Positions 13,423-24,245 are shown, counted from the stretch's first letter. The stretch is 64,000 bases of DNA from Chamaecyparis obtusa (GCA_027943335.1 BSBK01000762.1:1-64000); one strand, 5' to 3'. Numbers and translations: made by a program. The notes: generated by a model not told the origin, from the letters alone.

Positions 13423-14679
13423 GTTCATGGGTCTAAGAGCCAATGTTGTAAGAGATTGGGATGCAATGAAGACTGCATTCCTGGAAAAATATAAAGAGTA
13501 CCATCGGGGTAGTGATATGAAAGGTGGTGATATTTTAAAATGACACAAAAGGATGAGGAAATACTTGAGGATTATGTTTCAGCATTCATGTTTAACATTC
13601 AAAAGAATACTCAACATAATTTGAATGAGGAATCCATGAAACATCTATTTTTAAGAGGTGTTAATGAGTCTTGTATGGAGGCTCTTGACTTAATGGCCGA
13701 AGGAGACATTACTCAAATTTCTTGGACTGAAATTCAAAGGACATGTCTTTATTACTCTAGAGCTATAATGAAGAAAGGAAGAAGGTTCAGACAAGAAAGT
13801 AACATAAATAATGGTGTTGGTGTTTCAAAGATGGAGATATCTAATCTCTTGTTTGATTTCAAGCAATATATTATTAACAATGTAGCCACCCAACTGGATA
13901 CCATGCAAATAAAGAAGAAGCATGAAGAAGTAGAAGCTATGTTAGCTGAATTATGTTCCCATTGTAGGGAAAAGAAATGGAACTGCAAAAATAAAAAAAT
14001 TGCATGCTTGGAGGCTCAGTCACTACCAACTGAATTCAAGGCTATTGATGAGAATCGAGAGATATTTTATGTTTCTCAATGGAGACCATGGCACTAGAGA
14101 CAAGGTATGCCTCATGACCCTTTGCAAAATTCTACTTTCAATAATAATCAATGGCAAAACCAAAATTCTCAGAATTTGTGGCCCCAAAGGTTAGAATTGG
14201 AATAAAAATTGGTCTTATTAACCTCAACCACAATGGAGTAACCAACATTGGCACCATCAACCCCCTCCTAATCCATGGTAGCAGCCTAATCAAAATTGGC
14301 AACAAAATAACCAATGGCAGCCTCCGCAAGGTAATTGGCAACAGTCACCCCAATGGGGTTTGAATCAACCTAATCAACAAGCCATTATGCCACCTTCTCA
14401 GAAGCAAGCTATAATGCCTCCACCTCCTACAGCCAATGCCATCCCTCAAAAGAAAACTTAGCTGCCTGCTCAGCCTTCACCAAATCCTAATATCAGGTAG
14501 CCTAATTAGAAACAAACTTATTCCATTATGGTAAATGATATTCACCTAAGATCATGAGCTACATTGCCTGCACCAAAAGGTCTTGTCATAACTGAAGTTA
14601 CCAGAAAAAATGATAACCATGTGAAAGAACCTACTACTTCTACATAGCTTGTTGTAGTAACTAAGGATCCACTATTTCC

Positions 14680-15439
14680 TCAAAGGCTCACATAGTCCAT
14701 ACCCCCAAAAGAAAGTCCAGTTGCAACTGATCTCATCAACCAACTTAAACAAATGATTGTGCAAATTCCTTTGTTAGATGCCCTCAAGGAAGTCTCAGTA
14801 TATAATAAGAATATCAAAGAAGCTTGTATTAAACAACCTGGTAGGAAGAAAAAAGACCCTAAGACAGTTCGTGTTCTAGGACAACTCTCTGATCTTATGT
14901 TGAGAAATGTTATTATACCCAAATATTCTAATCCAGGTAGCCTTGTAGTTACTATTTATATTAATGACACTCATATCCCGATTGTTTTGATTGACTTAGG
15001 AGCATCCATTAATGTAATGACAAGGGAAGTCTTGTTAAGGCTTAATATCATTGGCTTAAGAGAAACTCCTACAATCCTTCAGTTAGTTGACAATTCTACT
15101 GTTAGGCCTGATGGCATGCTAGAGGACATAGTTGTAACACTTGATTCATTGGACTATCCCTCACACTTTGTGATCTTATCTCCCAAAGCTACCCTAGGTG
15201 GTTATCCTTTAATCATAGGAAGACCTTGGTTGGCCATCGCAAAGGCCTACATAACATGCCACTCTGGAAAGATGTCTATATCTGATGTAGTTAGTACTAA
15301 AAAGTTGAGTCTATATTCTCTTGCTAAACCACAGATTGAACTTGATCAAGTTGTTTGGCATGACCTTGGTGACATTGAGCTAGAGGTAAATTATGGTCAT
15401 ATAAAGGAATACATTTATGATATCCCAAGAAGAAGATGA
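14680..15439 (+). pseudogene. Gypsy aspartic protease region
   Basis: Pol protease that would cleave the Gag-Pol polyprotein. The frame from about 14753 reads through ADLINQLKQ-type linker and a basic PGRKKKDPKTVRV segment to the catalytic motif VLIDLGASINVM (the DxGA form of the D-T/S-G active site). This is followed by ILQLVDNSTVRPDGMLEDI and the flap/C-terminal GGYPLIIGRPWL. This order is the retropepsin domain of Athila/Tat gypsy elements. The frame (mod 2) matches that of gag's first part and of RT, as expected for a single gag-pol frame. Upstream of 14753 and downstream of 15439 several stops break it. Confidence 0.85.
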
Positions 15440-15577
15440 CATACTTGTTGCCATTCTTACCAATAAATATGGTGTTGTTCAAACCATTTTCCTGTACCAT
15501 TCCTAATTATTCTTTGTAAACCATACTGCCTCCATAAAGTTCACCTAAATTTTATACAACAACTGATTACCTACACA

Positions 15578-16508
15578 TTGCTACCACATGAGATAAAGTC
15601 ACCTTCATTTGTAGAAGTCATCATGTTGGATAAGGTAGTCAAAGTAGAAATTGCCACAGGTAGGGAGTTGAATGTTAACAAGAACCTTACTCCTGAACAT
15701 TCAACAAAAGTTCTCAAGCTCCTACAAGATAGCGAAAAAGCTTTTGCTTGGTATTACATAGATATGAAGGTATTGGATCCAAGGCTTTGCACCCACCAAA
15801 TTTACATCAATCCTGATTGTAAACCAGTTAGACAACCTCAAAGAAGAATCAACCCAACACTAAGAGATATAGTCAAAACTAAATTGCAAAAATTACTTGA
15901 TGTTGGTTTTATTTATCCTATTTCTGATAGTCAATGGGTCTCACCTTTAGTCATAGTTCCTAAGAAAGGAGGAAAATAGAGGGTGTGTGTGGATTATAGG
16001 GAGTTGAATACAACAACAAAGAAGGACCACTTTCCATTGCCTTTTATAGATCAAGTCCTTGATAACCTAGCTAGAAAAAAGTACTTTTCATTTTTGGATG
16101 GGTTTAGTGGATACAACCAAATACATATAGCACTTGAGGACCAAGACAAGACAACATTTACATGCCCATGGGGAACTTTTTCCTATTCTATCTTACCTTT
16201 TGGATTGTGTAATGCACTTTCTACATTTCAAAGAGCAGCTATTAGTATATTTTCTAACATATCTGTTGATTGTGTTGAAATCTACATGGATAACTTTACT
16301 GCATATGGATCCACATTTGAAGAGGCTCATGCCAACTTAGACAAAATCCTTAAAAGATGCCAGGAACACATTCTCTCTCTTAACAGTGAGAAGTGTTATA
16401 TGATGATGGAAGGAGTTATTTTAGGGCATTACCTTTCATCATTTGGAATTTAGGTTGATCTAGCCAAAATAGAAGTTATTAACACACTTCCAACACCAAC
16501 AAGGCAGA
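15578..16508 (+). pseudogene. Gypsy reverse transcriptase, truncated and inactive
   Basis: The N-terminal two thirds of a Ty3/gypsy RT: QWVSPLVIVPKKGGK, then CVDYRELNTTTKKDHFPLPF, FSFLDGFSGYNQIHIA, TCPWGTFSYSILPFGLCNA, and the catalytic box. That box reads YMDN (16282-16293) instead of YMDD, so a metal-binding aspartate is lost. Stops at 15977 (TAG where the family has Trp) and 16451 (TAG where CAG/Gln is expected) also disrupt it. Just past the motif LPTPT the sequence switches at about 16508-16516 to unrelated coiled-coil coding DNA. RNase H and integrase are absent from the window. Confidence 0.92.
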
Positions 16509-16515
16509 ATAAGAA

Positions 16516-17293
16516 GGAATTGATCACATCTTTGAACAAAATCATTGGGAAGAATAAGAAAGTTAAAAGTCTAGAAGGATGTCTAAAGGACCTAACTGAA
16601 AAGATACAAAGTATTGTGACCACACAGATTGTAGAAGCATACCTTATGGACAAGGAAAAGAAAGTGATGAGCACTTTTGATGACGAGTTCACTAACCTAG
16701 CTGATATTGCAAAAGTAAAAGCACAGGAAGATTACGAGGCTAAAATGTTGTTAAACATCAGTCAGTACATCAGTAATGATATCAGTACTCTTGATATCTG
16801 TGTCAAAGATTTAAGGAAATATTTGGAGACAGGAAAAGCTTTGTACATAAAGTGTATAAAATTAGAAACTTTGACAGCTGAGGAAGATCAGAAGATAAAA
16901 TTGAAGGAAGCTGAGATTCTGAATGAAATAAACCTTCTATCTAACCCTAATATGAAGGTCAGTAATGTTGAAAAGAAAGTTAGGAAATTTTTTGATGAAA
17001 TCAAAATTTTACAAGATGAGAAAGACAAGAAGTTGAGGAGATATAATCTTTTGAGAGAGCATGTTACTATGAAGTTGAGTGTTATTGAAGAGCAGTTAGA
17101 AGACCGTCTTACAGCTAAGACATCTTTTTAGAAATTCAACTTTGAAAACCTCCAAGCTTGTCAAATAGCATCTTATGGACTGAGTGCACTACTCAGTGTG
17201 GCTAATTCCATTAAGAAGTCATGGGAAAATGAGATAGAAAATATGAAGATAGATTTTGCAGATTGTGTTGCAAGCCTACCGGCTTTACAATAA
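16516..17293 (+). pseudogene. Coiled-coil ORF, 3' part, copy 1
   Basis: A truncated copy of the 3' half of the ORF at 20277-22187, fused at its left end to gypsy RT. It encodes a charged, Lys/Glu-rich helical protein (EDYEAKMLLNISQYI, LKDLTEKIQSIVTT, KKVRKFFDEIKILQDEKDKK) with heptad-like spacing and no enzyme motif. It has one stop, TAG at 17129-17131, where copy 2 has CAG. It then continues in frame to TAA at 17291-17293. Where copy 2 has stops (21519, 21744, 21783), this copy has CAG, AAG and CAG, so the ancestral frame was open. Function unknown. Confidence 0.8.
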
Positions 17294-17568
17294 ATAGATT
17301 GAGGTATAACTCTTTTTTTAAACAATTTTGTAGTCCTCCCTACTATTATTGTCATTGTTGTCAAAGGGGGAGAGATACTCAGCAGAAAATTGATAATATG
17401 TGATAAGAGTTGATACTCTTAGGGGGAGTATTGTGTTATAGATAAGATTTTTTGAGGAGATATAAGGATAGTATATAGATATGTTATACTATGGCCACAA
17501 TTTTGTAAATTTTTGAGATTTTGGAGTTGCACACTTAGCCAATTTTCTCATATGTTGCCACCAGTGAC

Positions 17569-17580
17569 AAAGGGGGAGAT
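17569..17580 (+). other. Polypurine tract of copy 1
   Basis: AAAGGGGGAGAT (with one flanking A) directly precedes the LTR start TGTTGG at 17581. The same tract precedes the right LTR at 22461-22472. It would prime plus-strand DNA synthesis. Confidence 0.85.
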
Positions 17581-18616
17581 TGTTGGCAATTTGGCTGAGT
17601 TGATTGCATAGATGTTGTCATTATGGAAACATATGATCCACATGAAGATTGCACAAGTCAGAGAACAAGTATGACAGAGCGCATTGCATATTTGTGTAAG
17701 TATGAGACAATATTTTTACTAGTATACTTGGACACAGTTTTTGTTTACAACGTTGACTAGAGTGAGTTCAGTGCTTGTACACTTGAACATAGACTCTATG
17801 GTGATTAATTATGACCCATCTCAGACTGCAAGTCAGTACGGCATGTACGAAAGAAGTTATGATAGTTTTACCGAAGACAGTGTGAAGCCGATAGGACAGT
17901 ATTTGAAGGCAGAATTGGTAAAGAGTTAAGGGATTATTTTGTTTATCAAAATAATGTCTTAACAATATAAAGGGATGACATCTTTGATGTTTAATCTTGG
18001 TTAAATCTATTGGTATATATGTAAATGTATTTGTAATTGTAAAGTGTAATGCAAGGAAGTAAGAAATTGTAATAAGCAGTAAGCATTTGTAATAGTATGA
18101 TGCGAAGTATATGAAGCATATGTAATAGTGATAGTGAAAGATCAGCAAAGAGATATTGATGCAAGCATAATAAGGTTATGTGCCTTGACTTATTTTGTAA
18201 TCAGTGTATATTGTACATTACCTGTTTGGGCAGTGGGCTCAACTGGTGATCACATTTTGTACTACCAACTCCTAACAGGGTTGAGGCTTCTAACAAGGCC
18301 TATAGTCCCTTAATCAGGACTGATACACTATATATATGTAATAGACTCCTAACAGGGTCAACATCCTTAACATGATACTTTTGATTAGTGGATCTTTGTG
18401 CGTACCATCCCCACCGGGGTTTTCCCTTGGCTAGGGTTTCCTCAAGAACAAATCATGTGTTATGAGTTCTTTAGTTTTATTGCTATGCATGTTGTTTAGC
18501 TTCTTATGTTATGCATGTATAAAGATAATCTGTTATATCCATAATTGGGAAAAAGATAAAGTTCATAGAATACTGATTCACCCCCCCCCCCCTCTCAGTA
18601 TTCCCTATTTCTAACA
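17581..18616 (+). repeat. LTR of the pol-less copia element, left copy
   Basis: 1,036 bp, starting TGTTGGCAATTTGG and ending CCCTATTTCTAACA. It matches the right LTR almost throughout, including the shared block ACTCCTAACAGGGTTGAGGC. A C12 run at 18581-18592 is followed by TCTCAGTATT. The C run is where the two copies differ most. The small frame at 17741-17929 inside it is not credible as a gene. Confidence 0.92.
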
Positions 18617-18618
18617 AT

Positions 18619-18630
18619 TGGTATCAGAGC
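18619..18630 (+). other. Primer-binding site (initiator-Met tRNA type)
   Basis: TGGTATCAGAGC begins two bases after the LTR end. This is the standard plant Ty1/copia primer site, complementary to the 3' end of initiator tRNA-Met. It fixes both the LTR boundary and the element's orientation. Confidence 0.95.
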
Positions 18631-18672
18631 TTAGTTACTTGGAAAAGAATCATTCAAGGAAAGCCTAGCAGC

Positions 18673-19974
18673 TTGAGTAAGATCTCTATGGATATGGATC
18701 AACTACAGAAGAATCTTGAAGAAGCTCTTGAACAGATTGATATGCTTATTGATGAAAGAGACACTCTAAAAGGAAAATGTGATGATGCAAAGAACCTCAT
18801 TGAGAAATTGAAAAACAAATTAGAAGATCTAAGATCTAAAAAGAAATCTGAAGTTCTTATTGAAGATTGTGATGACAATTTGGAAAAAGAAAATGAGATC
18901 CTTAAGCATGAATTGAAGATAGCAAATTTGAAGCTTAGTTTGAAAGATGGAAATGGCAAGATTAAAGAAAATCTAAAATCTAAGAATGAAAGTCTAAAAA
19001 CTAAAAATGAAGGACTGAAATCTAAACTTGGAAATGTAACATCTGAACTTGAGAAAGCCAATGTGCAGTATGTTGAACTTGAGAAATACAACAAGATTGT
19101 GAAAGGCGAATTGACTCAATCCAAGAAACAACTTGAAAGGCTATATTCAACTAGTGAGAAGACTGATACACAAGCATCTATTTAGAAACCATTCTATGAT
19201 AAGACTGGTCTTGGATTTAATACTCTTAAAGCAAATAATGAAAGCAAGGAACCAAATTTGAAAGCATCTGAAAGCTTAGATGAAAAGAAGCCTGATGAGA
19301 TCAACAAATCTGAAGATACACCTAAAGAAGAAGAATCACTAAAGCAAGATGAATCATCCAAAGGTATGTAAAGATAATTCAAAGGTAGATGTTTTGCTTG
19401 TAATACTATTGGTCATATGAAGAGAGATTGCATAGGTAAGCAGTTTAAACCTCTTAATGGTTATTGTTATAACTATCATGGATTTGGACATAGAGCTATT
19501 GAATGTAGGAAACCTAAATTTGTTGAGAATAATAGTAATAGTAGAATGTTTAGGAATACTAACAATGTAGATAAGAAACCTACTGAAGATATGAACAAAA
19601 GAAATGGAGTAATATGTTATAGATGCAACAAGGTTGGACACATTGCTAGAAATTGCAGATCACAGATTAATCCACCTGGACCAAGATATGGAAGCAATGG
19701 AATTGTTTGTCAGATATGCAACAAGATTGGACATACAACAAGGTTTTACAGAATGAACAATGGAGTTTTTTATCCCAACCCTAACCCTAGAAATCATGAA
19801 AGAAGAAATGAAGATGCAGGTAACAGACAGAAAGGTTGTTGTAGCAATACAAATGAAGTGAAGTTTGTTAAAAGCACAAATCAAGGAGACATATTCAACA
19901 TTGAGAACAATCAGAAAGGTGAAGTATCAAGTGGTAAGAATGAATCCTTACTTGACCTATCTCAAAGCACTTAA
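18673..19974 (+). pseudogene. Copia-type gag remnant: coiled coil plus zinc knuckles
   Basis: One reading frame runs from about 18673 to TAA 19972, broken by stops at 19183, 19369 and 19375. Residues 1-170 are a long Lys/Glu/Leu coiled coil. Then comes a DKTGLGF motif like the one before the zinc fingers in Sirevirus/copia Gag, an acidic linker, and four CCHC knuckles: CFACNTIGHMKRDC (intact), CYNYHGFGHRAIEC (second Cys to Tyr), CYRCNKVGHIARNC (intact) and CQICNKIGHTTRFY (last Cys to Tyr). Both knuckle defects are single G-to-A changes. The capsid-like UBN2 domain normally found upstream is absent: only 42 bases separate the PBS from the coiled coil. It would bind RNA; assembly ability is doubtful. 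Confidence 0.85.
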
Positions 19975-20276
19975 TTTATGAAAATTATAGTAGATTAGGA
20001 ACTTAGATTAGTGTAGAAGTAGATTTATGATGAATTAAGTCTTGTGTAGTTAATGGAAGGTAGTTTATGATATTATAATGCTATGGTTAAGAGTGCAAAG
20101 AAAAATATTATGTTTTGCGAGATTGCAAGAAGTTTTAAGTTTTGTAGGATAGCAGAAACAACTTTTTGGAAAGAAGAGGCAAAAGAATTAAATACGATGT
20201 CAGAACAAAATGAGATTGAAGTAATAAAAGATTATGATTGATGTTATTTGATCATTAAAGTGAACACAAGTGTTAA

Positions 20277-22187
20277 AGAGTTGAGAGAACTATTAAGAAA
20301 ATATTGAAGGATACAGGATTGACAGAGAGAGAATTCTTAGTGGCAAAGCAAATAGTAGTAGCAATCAGAGATATTGGATAGAAAGAGATTTTATCTATAC
20401 CTCCCTTATCATCTAGTGCAACACCAGTCAAAGTGAAAGTAGAGGAACCTAATAAGGAACAAGTAGCAAGCAAGCCTACTAGATCTACTTCCTCTACACC
20501 AAGTAAGAGAGTGAAAGAAATAGCTACTGGACCTGGTAAGAGGCAAAAAATTTTGGTGCCATCAATACCTAGGAAAATTATAGAAATTAAAGATGATGAC
20601 ACTACTTTGAAGAAGAAAGCATGGAAACCTAGAGTTGAGAGAGTGAATGAAGAAATTATAAAAGATGGAGATTTCACTAAAATGAATAAGTACTACACCC
20701 TCTATAACTATTTGGATAAATTGAATCTTGAAAATGTAGTGGTCAAGCATTTGATTCTGGATAATAAGAGTTTTGACTCTATTCAAGGAAAGATTCTTGA
20801 TGAATTATTGCAGAAACTTGCTAATAGGAAGATGAGAGCATAAGAAGAAGACAAATCTATCAGAGAGAATATTGTGAAGAAACTATGTGATGTAAGAGAT
20901 GATGAACATCTTAAAAAAATTCTAAAGCCCCTTAGCACCCACTTGAGGAAAAAAATGAGAACCATTCAGATTATGACAAGACAATATGAACAAGTGAATG
21001 CAGAGACTGAACAAGCAATAGTTAAAGTTATGGCAAAAATTGTTGGAGAGACATCAGTTGCAGCAGAACAAGTAGTAGAAGTAGAACAAGAGCATATTCC
21101 CTCTCCACCAGCTATTAATATTGAAGAAGAATCTATGAATGTTGAAGGTACAAGGATCACCTTGGATACTGATGATAATGTATTCAAGAATCTAGAGAAC
21201 ATTGTTGACAATTTGGCTCTTGATGAACTAGATAGAACTGTAGAAGTAGAGCAGACCCAATTTAGTATTGAAGAACCCATAGTATCAAAAGTACAAGCAT
21301 CTGTACCCTCTAAAGAAGAAATCAGTCATACTCCTAAGACTGGAAAGAAGAAACAAACTGGATCTTTGTTTGAGGATTTTGGAAAAGAAGTGGATGATGA
21401 TGATCAGATGGAATTGATCACATCTTTGAACAAAATCATTGGGAAAAATAAGAAATTTAAAAGTCTAGAAGGATGTCTGAAGGACCTAACTGAAAAGCTA
21501 CAAAGTATTGTGACCACATAGATTGTAGAAGCAGACCCTATGGACAAGGAAAAGAAAGTGATGAGCACTTTTGATGATGAGTTCGCTAACCTAGCTGATA
21601 TTGAAAAAGTAAAAGCACAGGAAGATTATGAGGCAAAAAAGTTGTTAAACATCAGTCAGTACATCATTAATGATATTAGTACTCTTGATATCTGTATCAA
21701 AGATTTGAGGAAACATTTGGAAACAGGAAAAGCTTTGTACATATAGTGTACAAAATTAGAAACTTTGACAGTTGAGGAAGATTAGAAGATAAAATTGAAG
21801 GAAGCTAAGATTCTGAATGAAACAAACCTTCTATCTAACCCTAATATGAAGGTCAGTAATGTTGAAAAGAAAGTTAGGAAACTTTTTGATGAAATCAAAA
21901 TTTTACAAGATGAGAAAGATAGGAATTTGAGGAGATATACTATTTTGAGAGAGCATGTTACTATGAAGTTGAGTGTTATTGAAGAGCAGTTAGAAGACTG
22001 TCTTACAACTAAGACATCTTTTCAGAAATTCAACTTTGAAAACCTCCAAGCTTGTCAAATAGCATCTTATGGACTGAGTGCACTACCCAACGTGGCTGAT
22101 TCCATTAAGAAGTCATGGGAAAAGGAGATAGAAAACATGAAGATAGATTTTGCAGATTGTGTTGCAAGCCTACTGGCTTTGCAATAA
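20277..22187 (+). pseudogene. Unidentified coiled-coil ORF of the pol-less element, copy 2
   Basis: A single frame of about 636 codons from 20277 (just after a TAA) to TAA 22185-22187, with stops at 20379, 20841, 21519, 21744 and 21783. Three segments: a Ser/Thr/Lys-rich N part with TRSTSSTPSKRVKEI, a middle with LEKVVKH-like hydrophobic patches and LKPLSTHLRKKMRTI, and an acidic hinge with many Glu/Val. After these comes a long charged coiled coil. No enzyme or membrane segment is seen. It occupies the place where pol should be and lies immediately before the PPT, as the extra (env-like) ORF of Sireviruses does. Whether it derives from that ORF is untested. Confidence 0.7.
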
Positions 22188-22460
22188 ATAGATTGAGGTA
22201 TAACTCTTTTTTTATCCAATTTTGTAGTCCTCCCTACTGTTATTGTCATTGTTGTCAAAGGGGGAGAGATACTTAGCAGAAAATTGATAATATATGATAA
22301 GAGTTGATACTCTTAGGGGGAGTATTGTGTTATAGATAATATTTTTTGAGGAGTTATAAGGATAGTATATATATGTTATAGTATGGCCACAATTTTGTAA
22401 TTTTTTGAGATTTTGCAGTTGCACACTTAGCCAATTTTCTCATATGTTGCCACCAATGAC

Positions 22461-22472
22461 AAAGGGGGAGAT
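22461..22472 (+). other. Polypurine tract of the right copy
   Basis: AAAGGGGGAGAT directly before the right LTR (TGTTGTCAATTTGG). It is identical to the tract at 17569-17580. Confidence 0.85.
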
Positions 22473-23524
22473 TGTTGTCAATTTGGCTGAGTTGATTGCA
22501 TAGATGTTGTCATTATGGAAACATATGATCCACATGAAGATTGCACAAGTCAGAGAGCAAGTATGACAGAGTGCATTGCATATTTGTCTAAGTATGAGAC
22601 AATATTTTTACTAGTATACCCGGACACAGTTTTTGTTTGCGACATTGATTGGAGTGAGTTCAGTGCTTGTGCACTTGAACATAGAATCTATGGTGACTAA
22701 TGATGACCCATCTTAGAGTGCAATTCAGTATGACATGTACAAAAGAAGTTATGATAGTTTTACCGAAGATAGTGTGAAGCCAACAGGATAGTATTTGAAG
22801 GCTGAATTGGTAAAGAGTTAAGGGATTATTTTGTTTCTCAAAATAATGTCTTAACAATATAAAGGGATGACATATTTGATGTTTACTCTTGGTTAAATCT
22901 ATTGGTATATATGTAAATGTATTTGTAATTGTAAAGTGTAATGCAAGGAAGTAAGAAATTGTAATAAGTAGCAAGCATTTGTAATAGTATGATGCGAAGT
23001 ATATGAAGCATATGTAACAGCGATAGTGAAAGAGCAACGAAGAGATATTGATGCAAGTAGAATAAGGTTATGTACCTTGACCTATTTTGTAATCAGTGTA
23101 TATTGTACATTACCTGTTTGGGCAGTGGGCTCAACTGGTGATCACATTTTGTGCTACCAACTCCTAACAGGGTTGAGGCTTCTAACAAGGCTTATAGTCC
23201 CTTAATCAGGACTGATACACTATATATTTGTAATAGACTCCTAACAGGGTCAACATCCTTAACAGGATACTTTTGATTAGTGGATCTTTGTGGGTACCAT
23301 CCCCACCGGGGTTTTCCGTTGGCCAGGGTTTCCTCGAGAACAAATCATGTGTTATGAGTTCTTTAGTTTTATTGCTATGCATGTTGTTTAGCTTCTTATG
23401 TTATGCATGTATAAAGATAATCTGTTATATCCATAATTGGGCAAAAGATAAAGTTTGTAGAATATGGATTCACCCCCCCACCCCCCCCCCCCACCCCCCC
23501 TCTCAGTATTCCCTATTTCTAACA
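22473..23524 (+). repeat. LTR of the pol-less copia element, right copy
   Basis: 1,052 bp, TGTTGTCAATTTGG to TTTCTAACA. It differs from the left copy by scattered substitutions and by a much longer, A-interrupted C tract at 23473-23500. It abuts the gypsy right LTR without a spacer, so the copia element lies at or just inside that LTR's edge. Confidence 0.92.
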
Positions 23525-24245
23525 TTATATTCCTGGAAGACTTGTTCCCGAAAGTTATTGATTCTATTGTGTAACATTATGAATCTTAATTGATCCTTGT
23601 TGTTGGAGTGATCATAGTTTTATGAGCTAGTTTCTTAGTGTATGCTAATAAATAAGTTGTTTACTTGACTTTCAAGAGATTAGAGAAAGTTAGGAAAGTT
23701 ATTGTAATTCTATAAACAACAAATAGAATTTAGTTCCATTTTACTTCAAGTATACCTTTCAATGAATGAATAGAATGTACTTTGCAAGTTCTACTTTTTA
23801 TCTTGATCGTATCCTATTCACTCATCCAAGGGGGCCCACTTGGTGAGTGAATTCTATTGTTAGTTAGGATCTATTTCATGCTTTCCTAGATTTAGAGAGA
23901 ACTCTATTGTTCCTACAATTGTTGGTAACATAACTAATAGACTATTCTTGCAACAAACACAGATAGAGTAGTACTTATCTGTGATTCTTGTTTTCAATAG
24001 ATTAAACTTATTCCTTTCTCCTAGCTTAGCATTTTAGGCTTTCAAATATTTTAAACTTAATAGTCTAGATAAGTGGCAATTAAGATGGTTTGAATCATAT
24101 ACTTTGCAGACATTATTCAAAGCCTACGTCCCTAGTTGATACTATAAATGAGCTAAATGAGTCAATTAGTTGTTGTTTAAGATGTTCAATCTTGAATGAA
24201 TGAGTGTTATGCTCTAGGTATCTAGGACATTTATTTGGTTGATCA
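23525..24245 (+). repeat. 3' LTR of the gypsy element, 5' edge truncated
   Basis: Matches 11781-12499 almost end to end, ending TTGATCA. Its first roughly seven bases are replaced by the end of the copia LTR. Scattered substitutions and small indels against the left copy indicate an old insertion. No plus-strand RNA from it would carry an intact gypsy pol. Confidence 0.85.

Larger units (their letters stand above)
12602..14097 (+). pseudogene. Gypsy gag polyprotein, interrupted
   Basis: Gag would form the element's particle and package its RNA. The N-terminal part starts at ATG 12602 and is acidic and proline-rich. The core contains DAHKLKLFPSTLKEATLRWF and, after the solo LTR, a VVRDWDAMKTAFLEKYKEY segment, both typical of the retrotrans_gag fold. 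Damage: an in-frame TGA at about 12827, the 394-bp solo LTR plus 5-bp target copy (399 bp, so frame is kept), and a one-base loss in an A run near 13537 that moves the rest (13540-14097) to another frame. The tail beyond 14097 encodes an Asn/Gln/Trp-rich linker broken by several stops. No CCHC knuckle was found, although AELCSHCREKKWNC is cysteine-rich. Confidence 0.8.
16516..23524 (+). mobile_element. Tandem pol-less Ty1/copia-type element (TR-GAG-like)
   Basis: A 2.0-2.1-kb segment occurs twice in direct orientation (16516-18616 and 21413-23524). Each copy is the 3' end of an element: end of a coiled-coil ORF, polypurine tract, then LTR. Between them lie a PBS, a gag fragment and the start of the same ORF. 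The layout is therefore [3' internal]-LTR-internal-LTR, a tandem missing its leftmost LTR. PBS TGGTATCAGAGC, PPT AAAGGGGGAGAT and TGTTG...CTAACA LTR ends are the usual Ty1/copia set. No protease, integrase, RT or RNase H is present, so the element would need enzymes from another. I infer a deleted Sirevirus-like ancestor, since its gag resembles that group. Confidence 0.85.
11774..24245 (+). mobile_element. Broken Ty3/gypsy element (Athila/Tat-like) with nested insertions
   Basis: Two related LTRs (11774-12499 and 23525-24245) flank, in order, a TGGCGCC-type PBS, gag, protease and the first half of reverse transcriptase. At about 16510 pol stops and a pol-less copia-type element occupies everything up to the right LTR. 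The rest of RT, RNase H, integrase, the PPT and the first few bases of the right LTR are missing. The bases flanking the two LTRs do not form a target duplication (AAGCA left, TCCAT right), as expected if the locus was rearranged. A solo LTR sits in gag. Frameshift and stops show it is dead. Assignment to Athila/Tat rests on the PBS, the DLGA protease and the RT; the exact lineage is an inference. Confidence 0.85.

Noticed and set aside
17741..17929. Small ORF and its counterpart at 22515-22700
   Set aside because: Both lie wholly inside LTRs and differ in length and frame between the two copies, so they are chance openings.
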